Shown here in pieces: positions 11,031 to 19,536 of a stretch of DNA of 64,000 nt. Each line of letters opens with the position of its first letter. Position 1 is the first letter of the stretch. Source of the stretch: Pseudomonas sp. LS-2 (GTDB lineage Bacteria > Pseudomonadota > Gammaproteobacteria > Pseudomonadales > Pseudomonadaceae); contig NZ_QXTJ01000043.1 of NCBI RefSeq assembly GCF_003605735.1, positions 36,615-100,614 of the forward strand. Direction: 5' to 3'. A model generated the notes under the pieces. It searched no databases, was not told the origin of the DNA, and saw nothing but the letters and a program-made list of their open reading frames with translations. Both the position numbers and the translations under genes were made by a program.

Positions 11031-11249
11031 TAGCCTCACGGCTTGCCGGCGGTGGCGCCCTCCAGATCGCTACCGCCGGCAAGCCGGACTGCTACAAAGT
11101 TTCCGGCGCACCAGACTGAGGAAACACACTCGATCTGCTGTAGCCGCACGGCTTGCCGGCGGTGGCGCCCTCCAGATCGCTGCCGCCGGCAAGCCGGACT
11201 GCTACAAAGTTTTCCGGCGCACCAGACTGAGGAAACACACTCGATCTGC
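11031..11249. repeat. Tandem pair of REP-like 110 bp units
   Basis: Units at 11031-11138 and 11141-11249 are almost identical. Each contains a large inverted repeat (GGCTTGCCGGCGG ... CCGCCGGCAAGCC) followed by a shared tail ending in CACTCGATCTGC. The arms resemble Pseudomonas REP/BIME elements. Frames across them are not genes. Confidence 0.85.
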
Positions 11250-11327
11250 CCTGCTGCTTCGGGGTTTGACCCATCGAACGCCGGGCATTGAAGATTCGCC
11301 GGTGTTGCGCAAATCGTTTAGTATCCC

Positions 11328-11505
11328 CGCCGCCGGTTTCCACTGGGAATTAATAGGGAATCCGCGAGCCCTGCGCTGCACGGCTCAAACGGAACTGTCC
11401 CCGCAACTGTAGGCGCTGAGCCCTGCTTCAGATGTGCCACTGGGTTATCCCGGGAAGGCCGAAGCGTGGCGACGATGCGCCAGTCAGGAGACCTGCCGGC
11501 AAGCG
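11328..11505 (+). promoter_or_regulatory. Cobalamin (B12) riboswitch
   Basis: The region upstream of the ABC importer carries the conserved pieces of a B12-sensing leader: GGTTTCCACTGGGAA at its start, CCCCGCAACTGTA in the core, and the B12 box GCCAGTCAGGAGACCTGCC at 11479-11497. When bound to adenosylcobalamin such leaders repress the downstream gene. A further hairpin at 11522-11542 (GGGTGTCC / GGACACCC) has no T-tract, so the expression platform is probably translational; that is an inference. Confidence 0.95.
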
Positions 11506-11651
11506 TCAATCACTACCGGCGGGGTGTCCGGGAAGGACACCCGTGCGCGCTTCGTGTGTGAACTGTGCTTGTCTGCCTGCTCGGCGGCGAGTCGGGATGT
11601 GCTTTCCGGTGCCAGCCCTGTCGGCCATCAGGTTCACCGGAGAAGCCGTTC

Positions 11652-12653
11652 ATGTCGCTGCGCCACCTTGTCTCGTTGTTCACCGGTCTGACGCTGTCGG
11701 CCGCTGCCCTCGCCGCCCCGACCCACTACCCGTTGACCCTCGACAACTGTGGCGTGCCGCTGACCTTCGCCCAGGCCCCACACAAGGCCGTGACCATTGG
11801 CCAGGCCGCGACTGAAATGCTCTATTCCCTCGGACTGAGCCCGAACGTGGTCGGCACCTCGTTGTGGTTCAACGAGGTTCTGGCGCCGTACGAAGACGCC
11901 AACAGCCACATCGAGCGCCTTGCCGACAATGTCCCAAGCTTCGAATCGGTGATCGGCAAGCGCCCCGATTTCGTCCCGGTGCAGTTCGAGTGGATGGTCG
12001 GTCCCCAAGGCGCGGTCAGTACTCGTCAGCAGTTCCAGGACCTGAACATCCCCACCTACATCCTGCCCTCCGACTGCGAGGGCAAGAACAATCGGGTCGG
12101 TGCTGACGGCACGCGGCTGGAGGCGTTCCGCATCGAAACCCTGTACAAGAGCATCGCGCAACTGGCCCTGATTTTCGACGTGCAGGATCGGGGTCAGCAA
12201 CTGATTGCCGGTTACCAGGCGCGCCTGGCCAAAGCGGTCGAACAGGCGACGCGCAACGGCAGCAAGCACCTCTCGGCAGTGTTCTGGTTCTCCAGCCCCG
12301 ATATCAATACCGATCCTTATGTCGCGGGACGCAAGGGCATTCCCGGCTTCATGCTCGACACCCTGGTCATGCGCAACATCATCGACTCCGACGAAGAATG
12401 GCCGACCGTAGGTTGGGAAACCATCGCCAAGGCCAACCCGACTCTCCTGGTCATCGCCCGCATGGACCGCCGTCGCTTTCCCGCTGACGATCACGAGAAA
12501 AAACTGGCGTTTCTCAGGTCCGACCCCGTTACCCGCAACATGGATGCAGTCAAGAACAACCGCATCGTGATCATGGACGCCAGTGCCATGGAGTCCAGCG
12601 TGCGGCTGTTCGATGGCATCGAACAACTGGCCAAGGCCACCACCGCACAATGA
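11652..12653 (+). CDS. ABC transporter substrate-binding protein, cobalamin-type
   Basis: The 333-residue protein has a signal peptide ending in SAAALA|APTHY and the FecB/BtuF-like bilobal binding fold (KAVTIGQAATEMLYSLGL, then the long helix linking lobes). Under a B12 riboswitch and followed by a permease and an ATPase, it most likely delivers cobalamin or a related corrinoid from the periplasm. It is longer than E. coli BtuF (266 residues), so a different corrinoid or a metal chelate cannot be excluded. Its stop overlaps the start of the permease gene by four bases. Confidence 0.82.
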   Translation: MSLRHLVSLFTGLTLSAAALAAPTHYPLTLDNCGVPLTFAQAPHKAVTIGQAATEMLYSLGLSPNVVGTSLWFNEVLAPYEDANSHIERLADNVPSFESVIGKRPDFVPVQFEWMVGPQGAVSTRQQFQDLNIPTYILPSDCEGKNNRVGADGTRLEAFRIETLYKSIAQLALIFDVQDRGQQLIAGYQARLAKAVEQATRNGSKHLSAVFWFSSPDINTDPYVAGRKGIPGFMLDTLVMRNIIDSDEEWPTVGWETIAKANPTLLVIARMDRRRFPADDHEKKLAFLRSDPVTRNMDAVKNNRIVIMDASAMESSVRLFDGIEQLAKATTAQ

Positions 12654-13681
12654 CCCGTACAAATGCCGGGCGATGGATCGGCCATGGCCTGTGGGTCAGC
12701 GCCGTGCTGCTGGTGGCGGTGGTCGCGGGTGTGGCGATTGGCGAGACGTCGATCAGCCTCCCCGTCATCGTTCAGGTGCTGGCGAACAAGCTATGGGCTG
12801 CCGGCTATCCGCTGGACGCCATCGATGAAGGCATCGTCTGGAACTACCGCCTGACCCGCACCATCGTGGCGGCGGCGTGCGGCGCGGGTCTGGCGATCTG
12901 CGGGGTGGTGCTGCAATCGTTGCTGCGCAATCCGCTGGCCGACCCGTACCTGCTGGGCATTTCCGCCGGGGCTTCGACCGGCGCGGTGCTGGTGGCGATC
13001 ATCGGGCTGGGCGCCGGGGCGATTTCGCTGTCCATGGGTGCGTTCGTCGGCGCCCTCGCCGCCTTCGCGCTGGTGGCCCTGCTCGCCCGCTCTTCGCGGG
13101 GTCAGACGGCAGCGGGTCAGATCATTCTGGCGGGGATCGCCGGATCGCAACTGTTCAACGCGCTGACCTCGTTCCTGATCACCAAATCCGCCAGTGCCGA
13201 ACAGGCCCGCGGCATCATGTTCTGGCTGTTGGGCAACCTCAGTGGCGTGCGCTGGTCTTCGGTGGCGCTGGCCGTGCCGGTGGTGCTATTCGGGCTGCTG
13301 ATCTGCCTGTGGCATCGCCGTTCGCTGGATGCGTTCACCTTCGGCGCGGACTCGGCAGCTTCGCTGGGCATCCCCGTGCGCCAGGTCCAGGCCATCCTGA
13401 TTGCCACCGCCGCGCTGGTCACGGCGGTCATGGTGTCGATTGTCGGCTCCATCGGTTTCGTCGGGCTGGTCATCCCCCACGCGGTGCGCATGGTCGCGGG
13501 CGTTCGACATGAGCGCCTGTTGCCGCTGAGTGCCTTGAGTGGCGCGTTATTCCTGATTGCAGCCGACGTGCTGTCGCGCACGCTGATCAAGGGACAGGTG
13601 CTGCCCATCGGGGTGATCACGGCGCTGGTCGGCGCGCCGGTGTTCGCCCTGATCCTCATCCGAGGGAATCGCACACGATGA
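12650..13681 (+). CDS. FecCD/BtuC-family ABC permease
   Basis: The 343-residue membrane protein has about 10 hydrophobic segments and the FecCD family marks: RLTRTIVAAACGAGLAICGVV near residue 70, NPLADPYLLGISAGASTGAV, and the cytoplasmic coupling region near GSIGFVGLVIPHAVR. It forms a homodimeric channel for a chelate or vitamin B12. It overlaps both neighbours by four bases, indicating translational coupling in a riboswitch-controlled operon. Confidence 0.88.
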   Translation: MTRTNAGRWIGHGLWVSAVLLVAVVAGVAIGETSISLPVIVQVLANKLWAAGYPLDAIDEGIVWNYRLTRTIVAAACGAGLAICGVVLQSLLRNPLADPYLLGISAGASTGAVLVAIIGLGAGAISLSMGAFVGALAAFALVALLARSSRGQTAAGQIILAGIAGSQLFNALTSFLITKSASAEQARGIMFWLLGNLSGVRWSSVALAVPVVLFGLLICLWHRRSLDAFTFGADSAASLGIPVRQVQAILIATAALVTAVMVSIVGSIGFVGLVIPHAVRMVAGVRHERLLPLSALSGALFLIAADVLSRTLIKGQVLPIGVITALVGAPVFALILIRGNRTR

Positions 13682-14466
13682 ATGCCAGTACCGATTTGCT
13701 CGGCAGCCTGCTCAGCGCCACCGGCCTCAGTTACGCGGTCAAGGGCGCGCACTTGCTGCGCGACGTCAGTCTGGCCATCCGGCCGGGGGAAAACCTCGGC
13801 ATCGTCGGCCCCAACGGGTCGGGCAAATCCACGCTGATTCGCCTGCTGTCGGGCATCGCCACGCCCACCTCCGGCGAAGTGCGCCTGGACGGCCGGGCAT
13901 TGTCTGCGCTGCAACGTCGTGGGATCGCGCAACGTCTGGCGGTGGTCGAACAGCATGCCGAAACCAGTGACTCCATCAGCCTGCGCCAAGCCGTGGAACT
14001 GGGGCGCACGCCTTGGCTTTCGGCGCTGGCACCCTGGGCAGATCACGATGACCGCATTGTCGATCAGGCAATCGCCGACGTTAACCTGAGCCACTTGAGC
14101 CACCGCGCCTGGCACACCCTCTCAGGCGGAGAACGCCAACGCGCGCACATCGCCCGGGCCCTGGCACAACGGCCGCAGATCCTGCTGCTCGATGAACCGA
14201 CCAATCATCTGGATATCCAGCAGCAATTATCGATTCTCAGGCTCGTGCATCAGTTGCCGGTCACCACCGTCATCGCCCTGCACGACCTCAATCAGGCCCT
14301 GGCCTGTGATCGCCTGGCGGTCATGGATGGCGGACAGCTGGTGGCGCTCGGGTCGCCGTTCGAGGTGCTGACGCCGGAACGGCTGCACGCCACTTTCGGG
14401 GTGACCGGCCATTGGTTGACCGACCCGTTCGACGGGGCGCGGATTCTGCGGTTGCGTTCGACTTGA
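13678..14466 (+). CDS. ABC transporter ATP-binding protein, FecE/BtuD type
   Basis: The 262-residue ATPase shows Walker A GPNGSGKST near residue 44, the signature LSGGERQRAHIARAL, Walker [13 protein letters not shown] and the switch His in ALHDLN. It energises the permease encoded immediately upstream (overlap of four bases). The gene ends 12 bases before the stop codon of hrpV, which is read from the other strand, so this is the left boundary of the T3SS block. Confidence 0.9.
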   Translation: MNASTDLLGSLLSATGLSYAVKGAHLLRDVSLAIRPGENLGIVGPNGSGKSTLIRLLSGIATPTSGEVRLDGRALSALQRRGIAQRLAVVEQHAETSDSISLRQAVELGRTPWLSALAPWADHDDRIVDQAIADVNLSHLSHRAWHTLSGGERQRAHIARALAQRPQILLLDEPTNHLDIQQQLSILRLVHQLPVTTVIALHDLNQALACDRLAVMDGGQLVALGSPFEVLTPERLHATFGVTGHWLTDPFDGARILRLRST

Positions 14467-14478
14467 AAGACCCGTGAA

Positions 14479-14844
14479 TCAAGGCTCCAGGTCGTTCAGA
14501 TGATCCAGCCCCGCCAGTATCAATTCATGTTGGCGGATGCTGTCCAGGCGGGTTTGCGAATCCGGCATCTGCGGCACGGCGTGCCAGACCACGAAATCGC
14601 GCTGCACGTCGAGAAACAGGAAATAGTCGTTGAAGCGTTCTGCCTGAGAGATGCGCCGTTGCAGCGCATCGCGCAATTGCTCGGGACGCAGCGCACGGCC
14701 CTCGATATGCAAGGCGATGCCCCAGTCACGGTGTTCCCGTCGGCTGACGAACGCCACCCCCGCTGCCACCGGCCAGATCGCCGTTCGCTCGGCGGCAAGA
14801 TGGGCGTAGAACGCGGCCTTTTCCGATACTCGAATCATGCTCAA
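14479..14844 (-). CDS. hrpV: T3SS regulator HrpV
   Basis: The 121-residue protein is the last gene of the hrpF-hrcC-hrpT-hrpV operon and matches P. syringae HrpV in position, size (115-120 residues) and sequence character. In P. syringae HrpV binds HrpS and blocks activation of the hrpL promoter, acting as the negative regulator of the system. HrpG normally relieves this block by binding HrpV, and no hrpG gene is present here. It overlaps hrpT by four bases. Confidence 0.88.
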   Translation of the reverse strand: MSMIRVSEKAAFYAHLAAERTAIWPVAAGVAFVSRREHRDWGIALHIEGRALRPEQLRDALQRRISQAERFNDYFLFLDVQRDFVVWHAVPQMPDSQTRLDSIRQHELILAGLDHLNDLEP

Positions 14845-15047
14845 TCCTTCAATGGCACCACGGTGAAGTCCGTTTCATGGTCGCGCTCGTCGATGCCCTG
14901 ACGCATGTCCGGCGGCCACCAGATCACCAGTTCCCGGTCGTTGGAATCCGGGCGTTTGCAAGCATACCCCGAGCAACCGGAATGACTCGCGCAGCCCCCG
15001 AGCACGGCGGTCAGTACGAGGAGAATCACGCAAGCACGCACGTTCAT
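14841..15047 (-). CDS. hrpT: T3SS outer-membrane lipoprotein HrpT
   Basis: The 68-residue protein has a signal peptide ending in the lipobox LGGC (Cys19), followed by a Cys-containing short mature part. Position between hrcC and hrpV and its size identify HrpT, the lipoprotein that assists assembly of the HrcC secretin in the outer membrane. It overlaps hrcC upstream and hrpV downstream by four bases each, so the three are translationally coupled. Confidence 0.88.
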   Translation of the reverse strand: MNVRACVILLVLTAVLGGCASHSGCSGYACKRPDSNDRELVIWWPPDMRQGIDERDHETDFTVVPLKD

Positions 15048-17149
15048 CGTGTGGCCTCCTTGAGCAGCGAAGGTCGGTTTCTCGTGGCCCTGGTCGACAC
15101 CTGGGGTTGGCGCACGGCAATGTAGATTTCACTTTCCGCCCCCGGCTGCAACCAGGCATGAGGCCAGGCGCTGACGCCCATGACCCAGCGTCCGCCGCAG
15201 CGGCTTTCATCGATGCGCACCGGTTTGCCGGTGGTGTTGCGTGCCACGACCACGGCAACGCCCCAATCCTTCTTCGAAAACCACTGGGAGCGCTGTTTGT
15301 CCAGCACCAGCCCCTGGCCCGGATCGCACAGGCTGTCGGCCTCGAACGGCAGCGTCTCGCCACTGTTGAACCCCACCGGCGCCACACCGTCGAGCAACTG
15401 GGTGAAGACGTTCTGCACATCGCCACGGGTCGGCTCCTCGCCTCCGTCACGGCGCTGTTTGATGCGTTTCATCTGGTCATCAACATCGTGGGGATTGCTG
15501 ATCTCGACGTAGCGTGACGGGTTCACCTGATCGCCAATCAGCCTGGGCGTGAGGATGAACAACCGTTCACGTTGATTCAGTTCGCGGCTGCGGTTCTGAA
15601 AAAGCAGTTTGCCGATCACCGGAATGTCACCCAGCAACGGGATCTTGTTGACCTTGTCAGTGGTTTCCAGGCCATGAAAACCGCCGATCACCAACGAGCC
15701 ATGCTCGGCGATCACTGCCTGCGTGCTGACGTTCCCCTTGCGCACGGCGGGCTGGTCTTCGTTGATCTGTGAGGTGTCGATCTGGCCGTCTTCGATGTCG
15801 ACGATCAGTTGCACCTGAGACTTGCCGCCCTTGTCCAGCGAGCGAGGAATCACCTGCAGACTGGTGCCGGCGGTGATCGGCTGAATGTCGGCGACCCGCT
15901 CGGAGGTGGCGGTGATGAATTCGGTACGGCTGAAGTCGATGACGGCGGGCTGGTTTTCCAGGGTCAGGATCGACGGATTGCCGATCACCGAAGCGGCACC
16001 GTTGCCTTCCAGCGCATGCAGGTCGGCGGCGAACTTGCCCGCGTCCTGGATGAACAGCGTAGAGCTGGTGCCCTGCTCGAACAGATTGGCGCCGCCACTG
16101 ACGCTGCCCGCGTTGAAGTTCCAGCGACTGGACAGTTGCGCCAGTTCGTTGCGGTCGATGTCCAGAATCACCGCGTCGATTTCAATCAGGTTGCGCGGGG
16201 TGTCCAGTTGCCTGACCAGTTTCTGGTACATCGCCTTGCGCTTGGGCAGGTCGTAGATCAGCACCGAGTTGTTGCGCACGTCGGCGCTGACGCGGATCTT
16301 CGAGCGACCGCTGGCGCCACTGCCCGCGGCGCCCCGTTTGCCGCCAGAGCCGAGGACGCGGTCCAGCCCCTGTTCGAGGGCACCGGTGTCGAAGCCGCCA
16401 CTCTCCAGCCCCCCGTAGTTCAGACCATTGTCATGGGTTCCACCGGTCATGCCGCTGGCGGTGCTGCCCTGCCCCTGCACCAGGCTGACGCCGTTGATGG
16501 ACTCGCCACGGGAGCGGCTTTCCAGCAATTCCTGAAGAATGCTCGCGACCCCGGCCACGGTCAGTTGCTGATCGCGGTAGCGAATGGTGCGGTCGGCGGC
16601 GTTGGCATATTTCAATGGCAAGACGACGACGTCCTGTTTCTCGGCCTTCTCCGGCGCCTCGACCTTCTTGCTGTAGTTGCGCACGAAGTCGACATATTTG
16701 GCCGGGCCACGCACCAGCACCACGCCCTCGTCGGGCAATGCGCCCCAACCGAAGCGCTTGTCCAGCAGGCCGACGTCAGACAGCGCCTGTTGCAGGTCAT
16801 CGACCGCTTCGGGCGACACTTCGATGCGCGCCGAGGTCTGCTCGCGGGTCGGGCTGATGTACAGGGTTTCGTTGTAGACGAACCATTGAAAGTGATGTTC
16901 CTGACCGAGTCGGTCGAGGAACTCCTGGGGATTCTGTGCACGAATGCGTCCGTCGAGGGTGCCTTGAATCGGCGCCATGTCCAGTCCGATGCCGAACTCC
17001 TTGGCGAAGTCGCCCAGCGCTGTCGAAAGGTCGGTCTGCCGTGCGTCATAGGCGTACGCCGTGTGTTTCCACGCTTCGGGGACGGCGGCCAGGGTGGGCG
17101 CAGTCACTCCGATCATCAGCAAAGGCAACCACATAAAAGCCTTGCGCAT
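15044..17149 (-). CDS. hrcC: T3SS outer-membrane secretin HrcC
   Basis: The 701-residue protein has a signal peptide (MRKAFMWLPLLMIG to ALAA), N-terminal ring domains (LDMAPIQGTLDG...FLDRLGQEHHFQW, then LPLKYANAADRTI), a Gly/Ser-rich stretch near 240-290 and the secretin domain from about 330 to 560 (VIGNPSILTLENQPAVID, LVIGGFHGLETTDKVNKIPLLGDIPVIGKLF-like closing block). It forms the outer-membrane ring of the injectisome. The ATG at 17149 is chosen over an upstream start because it begins the signal peptide and AGGAG precedes it. It follows hrpF directly, with only about 90 bases between and no hrpG. Confidence 0.95.
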   Translation of the reverse strand: MRKAFMWLPLLMIGVTAPTLAAVPEAWKHTAYAYDARQTDLSTALGDFAKEFGIGLDMAPIQGTLDGRIRAQNPQEFLDRLGQEHHFQWFVYNETLYISPTREQTSARIEVSPEAVDDLQQALSDVGLLDKRFGWGALPDEGVVLVRGPAKYVDFVRNYSKKVEAPEKAEKQDVVVLPLKYANAADRTIRYRDQQLTVAGVASILQELLESRSRGESINGVSLVQGQGSTASGMTGGTHDNGLNYGGLESGGFDTGALEQGLDRVLGSGGKRGAAGSGASGRSKIRVSADVRNNSVLIYDLPKRKAMYQKLVRQLDTPRNLIEIDAVILDIDRNELAQLSSRWNFNAGSVSGGANLFEQGTSSTLFIQDAGKFAADLHALEGNGAASVIGNPSILTLENQPAVIDFSRTEFITATSERVADIQPITAGTSLQVIPRSLDKGGKSQVQLIVDIEDGQIDTSQINEDQPAVRKGNVSTQAVIAEHGSLVIGGFHGLETTDKVNKIPLLGDIPVIGKLLFQNRSRELNQRERLFILTPRLIGDQVNPSRYVEISNPHDVDDQMKRIKQRRDGGEEPTRGDVQNVFTQLLDGVAPVGFNSGETLPFEADSLCDPGQGLVLDKQRSQWFSKKDWGVAVVVARNTTGKPVRIDESRCGGRWVMGVSAWPHAWLQPGAESEIYIAVRQPQVSTRATRNRPSLLKEATR

Positions 17150-17188
17150 TTCACACTCCTGGTTGCCAGGTATCGAGGGTTGCAGTCC

Positions 17189-17219
17189 GGTGGCGAGGCC
17201 ATTTGCGGCTCGCGCCACC
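17189..17219 (-). other. Hairpin in the hrpF-hrcC gap, where hrpG is expected
   Basis: A 7 bp stem (GGTGGCG / CGCCACC) with a 17-base loop lies in the 90-base gap between hrpF and hrcC. It has no T-tract. It may be a small repeat left at a deletion point or an element tuning secretin expression. Confidence 0.4.
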
Positions 17220-17239
17220 GATTGAAGAACGCTGTGCGA

Positions 17240-17464
17240 TCACTGAACGCCGTCGATGATCGCTTTGGTGATGCCGTGTTTGGCGCGCAGCCCCTCATTG
17301 AGGATCATGTTGGCTACGTTGGTTTGCTGGGACGCGTCGTTGAAGGCGCGCAGGTCTTCCATGGTGCCGCTGTCCGAGGCGGCTTCGGCGGCGTCGTCCA
17401 TTTCCGACTGGGCGCGACTGAACGAGTGGTCGAGGTGGTTTTGCAGGGATTTGAAACTGATCAT
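17240..17464 (-). CDS. hrpF: T3SS protein HrpF
   Basis: The 74-residue helical protein starts MISFKSLQNHLDHSF at 17464 and opens the hrpC-type operon behind a near-perfect hrp box at 17495-17523. Size and position match HrpF of P. syringae, a small secreted or needle-related component required for T3SS function; the family resembles small needle-type proteins. A longer upstream reading frame is not used because the hrp box lies inside it. Confidence 0.88.
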   Translation of the reverse strand: MISFKSLQNHLDHSFSRAQSEMDDAAEAASDSGTMEDLRAFNDASQQTNVANMILNEGLRAKHGITKAIIDGVQ

Positions 17465-17494
17465 GCCGGCACTCCAACTGTAGGGTTCATCCCC

Positions 17495-17523
17495 TGAGTG
17501 GAAGCAGCCCACACTCTGGTTCC
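17495..17523 (-). promoter_or_regulatory. hrp box of the hrpF operon
   Basis: GGAACC, 16 bases, then CCACTCA on the minus strand matches the HrpL-dependent consensus GGAACC-N15/16-CCACNNA. It lies 31 bases upstream of the hrpF ATG. Confidence 0.93.
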
Positions 17524-17555
17524 ATAAACGGTCACGAGCGAGCGGCCAATGCTCA

Positions 17556-18134
17556 TCAGGCTGACGGCGTGCCCAGCAAACCGCAACGCAGGCGCGACCA
17601 GTCGACGTCGAACGCGCCATTGGCATCGCTCAGCCGCAGACTGTGCAGTGCCAGTGACGGGTCGGCCTTGAGCTGCCAGTGCTCGGCAAAGCGACTCTCG
17701 GCCAGCCACTGGCGCAGCTCGTCCAACAGGTCTGGATGAGCACTGAGTGTCGCCGTTGCCTCATCGGGCTGACTGGCCGCCAGGTGCCTGACCAGCGCGC
17801 GGGTTCGCTCGGCCAGGGAGGTATCATCGAGCAGTCGCGTCAGGGTGGCGGTGAGCAACGCTTCCACCGCCGCCATCGCCTCCTGTTGCAGCGTTTGTCG
17901 TTGCAGTTGCAGGTCCTGCAGAAACCGGTTGGCACTGCCCCAGAACTGCGCAAGCGCCTGATCCTGTTCTTGCCGTGCCTGTTGCCGGGCGTCGATGAGG
18001 ATGTCCTGCGCTTGCTGCTGCGCATGGCGCAGCACTTCGCTCGCCAACTGCATGTCGGCAAGGTCTTCACGGCGCAGGACGGTTTCGGCGAGAACCGCAG
18101 ACGACGACAGAACAAGGCTGCGTTTGGCGAGCAT
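17556..18134 (-). CDS. hrpE: T3SS ATPase stator HrpE (HrcL/SctL family)
   Basis: The 192-residue protein begins MLAKRSLVLSSSA and has a long Gln/Ala-rich helical part (residues 30-110) followed by a V-ATPase E/FliH-like C-terminal domain. It links the HrcN ATPase to the sorting platform as the SctL stator. It follows hrpD by 35 bases and is the last gene of the hrpA operon. The internal ATG at 18134 gives the family N-terminus; a longer frame upstream overlaps hrpD and is not needed. Confidence 0.88.
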   Translation of the reverse strand: MLAKRSLVLSSSAVLAETVLRREDLADMQLASEVLRHAQQQAQDILIDARQQARQEQDQALAQFWGSANRFLQDLQLQRQTLQQEAMAAVEALLTATLTRLLDDTSLAERTRALVRHLAASQPDEATATLSAHPDLLDELRQWLAESRFAEHWQLKADPSLALHSLRLSDANGAFDVDWSRLRCGLLGTPSA

Positions 18135-18169
18135 AGGCAATTCCTGGGATGACGTGCGAGGCACGGAAG

Positions 18170-18724
18170 TTATGGGGTCATGACCCGCCACAGCACCGCC
18201 TGCCAGAGGGTCTGCAGTTTGTTCGACGGCAGGTGGGCAACTGTCTGCGGCACGGTGTCCGGCGGCCAGCTCAGGCGCAGCCTTGGCCAGCATGTTTCGC
18301 CAATCCAGGTGGCGAGCAGCAGGCGCGGATCATCAGTGTTCCCGTCCAGCCAGGTGCCGGGGCGTAATGCCTTGGCGACTGATCGGCACCAGGTTTCGTG
18401 CTGGGCGGGCTCGCTATCGGGTGCACTGCCGGTCTCGCTTTGAGCAGTGCCGATCAGACAGATCCGCCCCGCCAGGTTCAACGCCTGTCGTTGCCGATCG
18501 GCATCCAGCGCGAGCCATTGCAGCAGCGCCTCGACGGGCGCTGGCGGCTGGCTGGGCGCGATCCCGACACTCTGCAAAAACGCTGCGGGACGAACCCGCA
18601 ACAGATCGCTGAGGTCGGTTGGCGGCAACCCACTGCACTCGAGAAACCGCGAGGTCCAGTCCGGATGTGCCCACTGCCAGGGCGCGCACCACCATTGAAT
18701 CCAGCGGTCCTCGGCGCTGTGCAT
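18170..18724 (-). CDS. hrpD: T3SS protein HrpD (SctK-like)
   Basis: The 184-residue protein is Trp-rich (WIQWWCAPWQW near the start) and sits between hrcJ and hrpE, the place of HrpD in P. syringae. It is equivalent to the SctK accessory component of the cytoplasmic sorting platform. Its start codon overlaps the hrcJ stop by one base, which indicates coupling. Confidence 0.85.
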   Translation of the reverse strand: MHSAEDRWIQWWCAPWQWAHPDWTSRFLECSGLPPTDLSDLLRVRPAAFLQSVGIAPSQPPAPVEALLQWLALDADRQRQALNLAGRICLIGTAQSETGSAPDSEPAQHETWCRSVAKALRPGTWLDGNTDDPRLLLATWIGETCWPRLRLSWPPDTVPQTVAHLPSNKLQTLWQAVLWRVMTP

Positions 18725-19527
18725 CAGGCTCGAACCGGCAAGTTCGACCGCTCGCCGCGTCCGAGCCCGATACGCTGCAACACAGCCCCACGCCAGTCAC
18801 TCCGAATGCCCAGGACCAGAAGTACGATAATCAGCAGGGCGGCAAAGGGCGCCACCCAAAGCATGCTGTTCCAGAACCCGAGGTGGTCGCTGTCCACCAG
18901 AAACGGGCCGAAATTGACCAGTCGTTCGGTCTCTTGAAACTCGGCGGCAGGCACGAAGACGATGGCGAATTTCTTCGAGTCCAGCGGCTCCCCGGACATG
19001 CCGGGAATACTGCTGGCGACCATTTGCTGAATGCGCCCGCGCACGCTGTCGGGGTCCAGCGCCGAGGTGTGTTTGATGAACACCGCCGCCGAAGCCGGTT
19101 GCACGGGTTCACCGGGGGCGATGCGCTCTGGCAGCACCACATGAACCCGCGCCACGATCACGCCATCGATCTGTGACAGCGTGGCCTCCAGCTCCTGAGA
19201 CAGCGCGTAGATATAACGCGCGCGCTCTTCCAGGGGCGTGGAAATCACCCCTTCTTTCTTGAAGATTTCTCCCAGGCTGGTGCGCGAACGTCGCGGCAGG
19301 CCTGCGGCGTCCAGCACCCGCACGGCGCGATTGATATCGCCGGTGGCGACGCTGATCACAACGCCGGTCTTCTCGCTGCGCTTGCGCGCGTCGATGTGTT
19401 GATCGGCGAGGCTGGCAATGACGTCGTTGGAGTCCTGCTCGGACAGTCCGCTGAACAAGTCGGTCTCGTCGCTGCAGCCGCCCAGCAGCACCATCAGGCA
19501 CAACAGCCCCGCAGTCAGATATCTCAC
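18724..19527 (-). CDS. hrcJ: T3SS inner-membrane ring lipoprotein HrcJ
   Basis: The 267-residue protein has a lipoprotein signal with the lipobox LLGGC (Cys18), the YscJ/SctJ ring-building domain (LSEQDSNDVIASLADQHIDA onwards; LVRVHVVLPER-like strand about residue 125) and one C-terminal transmembrane helix near 223-245. It forms the inner-membrane periplasmic ring of the basal body. It overlaps hrpD and follows hrpB by 9 bases. Confidence 0.95.
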   Translation of the reverse strand: MRYLTAGLLCLMVLLGGCSDETDLFSGLSEQDSNDVIASLADQHIDARKRSEKTGVVISVATGDINRAVRVLDAAGLPRRSRTSLGEIFKKEGVISTPLEERARYIYALSQELEATLSQIDGVIVARVHVVLPERIAPGEPVQPASAAVFIKHTSALDPDSVRGRIQQMVASSIPGMSGEPLDSKKFAIVFVPAAEFQETERLVNFGPFLVDSDHLGFWNSMLWVAPFAALLIIVLLVLGIRSDWRGAVLQRIGLGRGERSNLPVRA

Positions 19528-19536
19528 GGCAAACCT

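Noticed and set aside
11043-11412. Short frames across the tandem REP units and riboswitch
   Set aside because: They read through inverted repeats and a structured RNA leader; the repeated peptide reflects the repeated DNA.
15809-17497. 562-codon frame on the plus strand opposite hrcC
   Set aside because: It is antisense to hrcC and hrpF, both supported by motifs, hrp box and operon structure.
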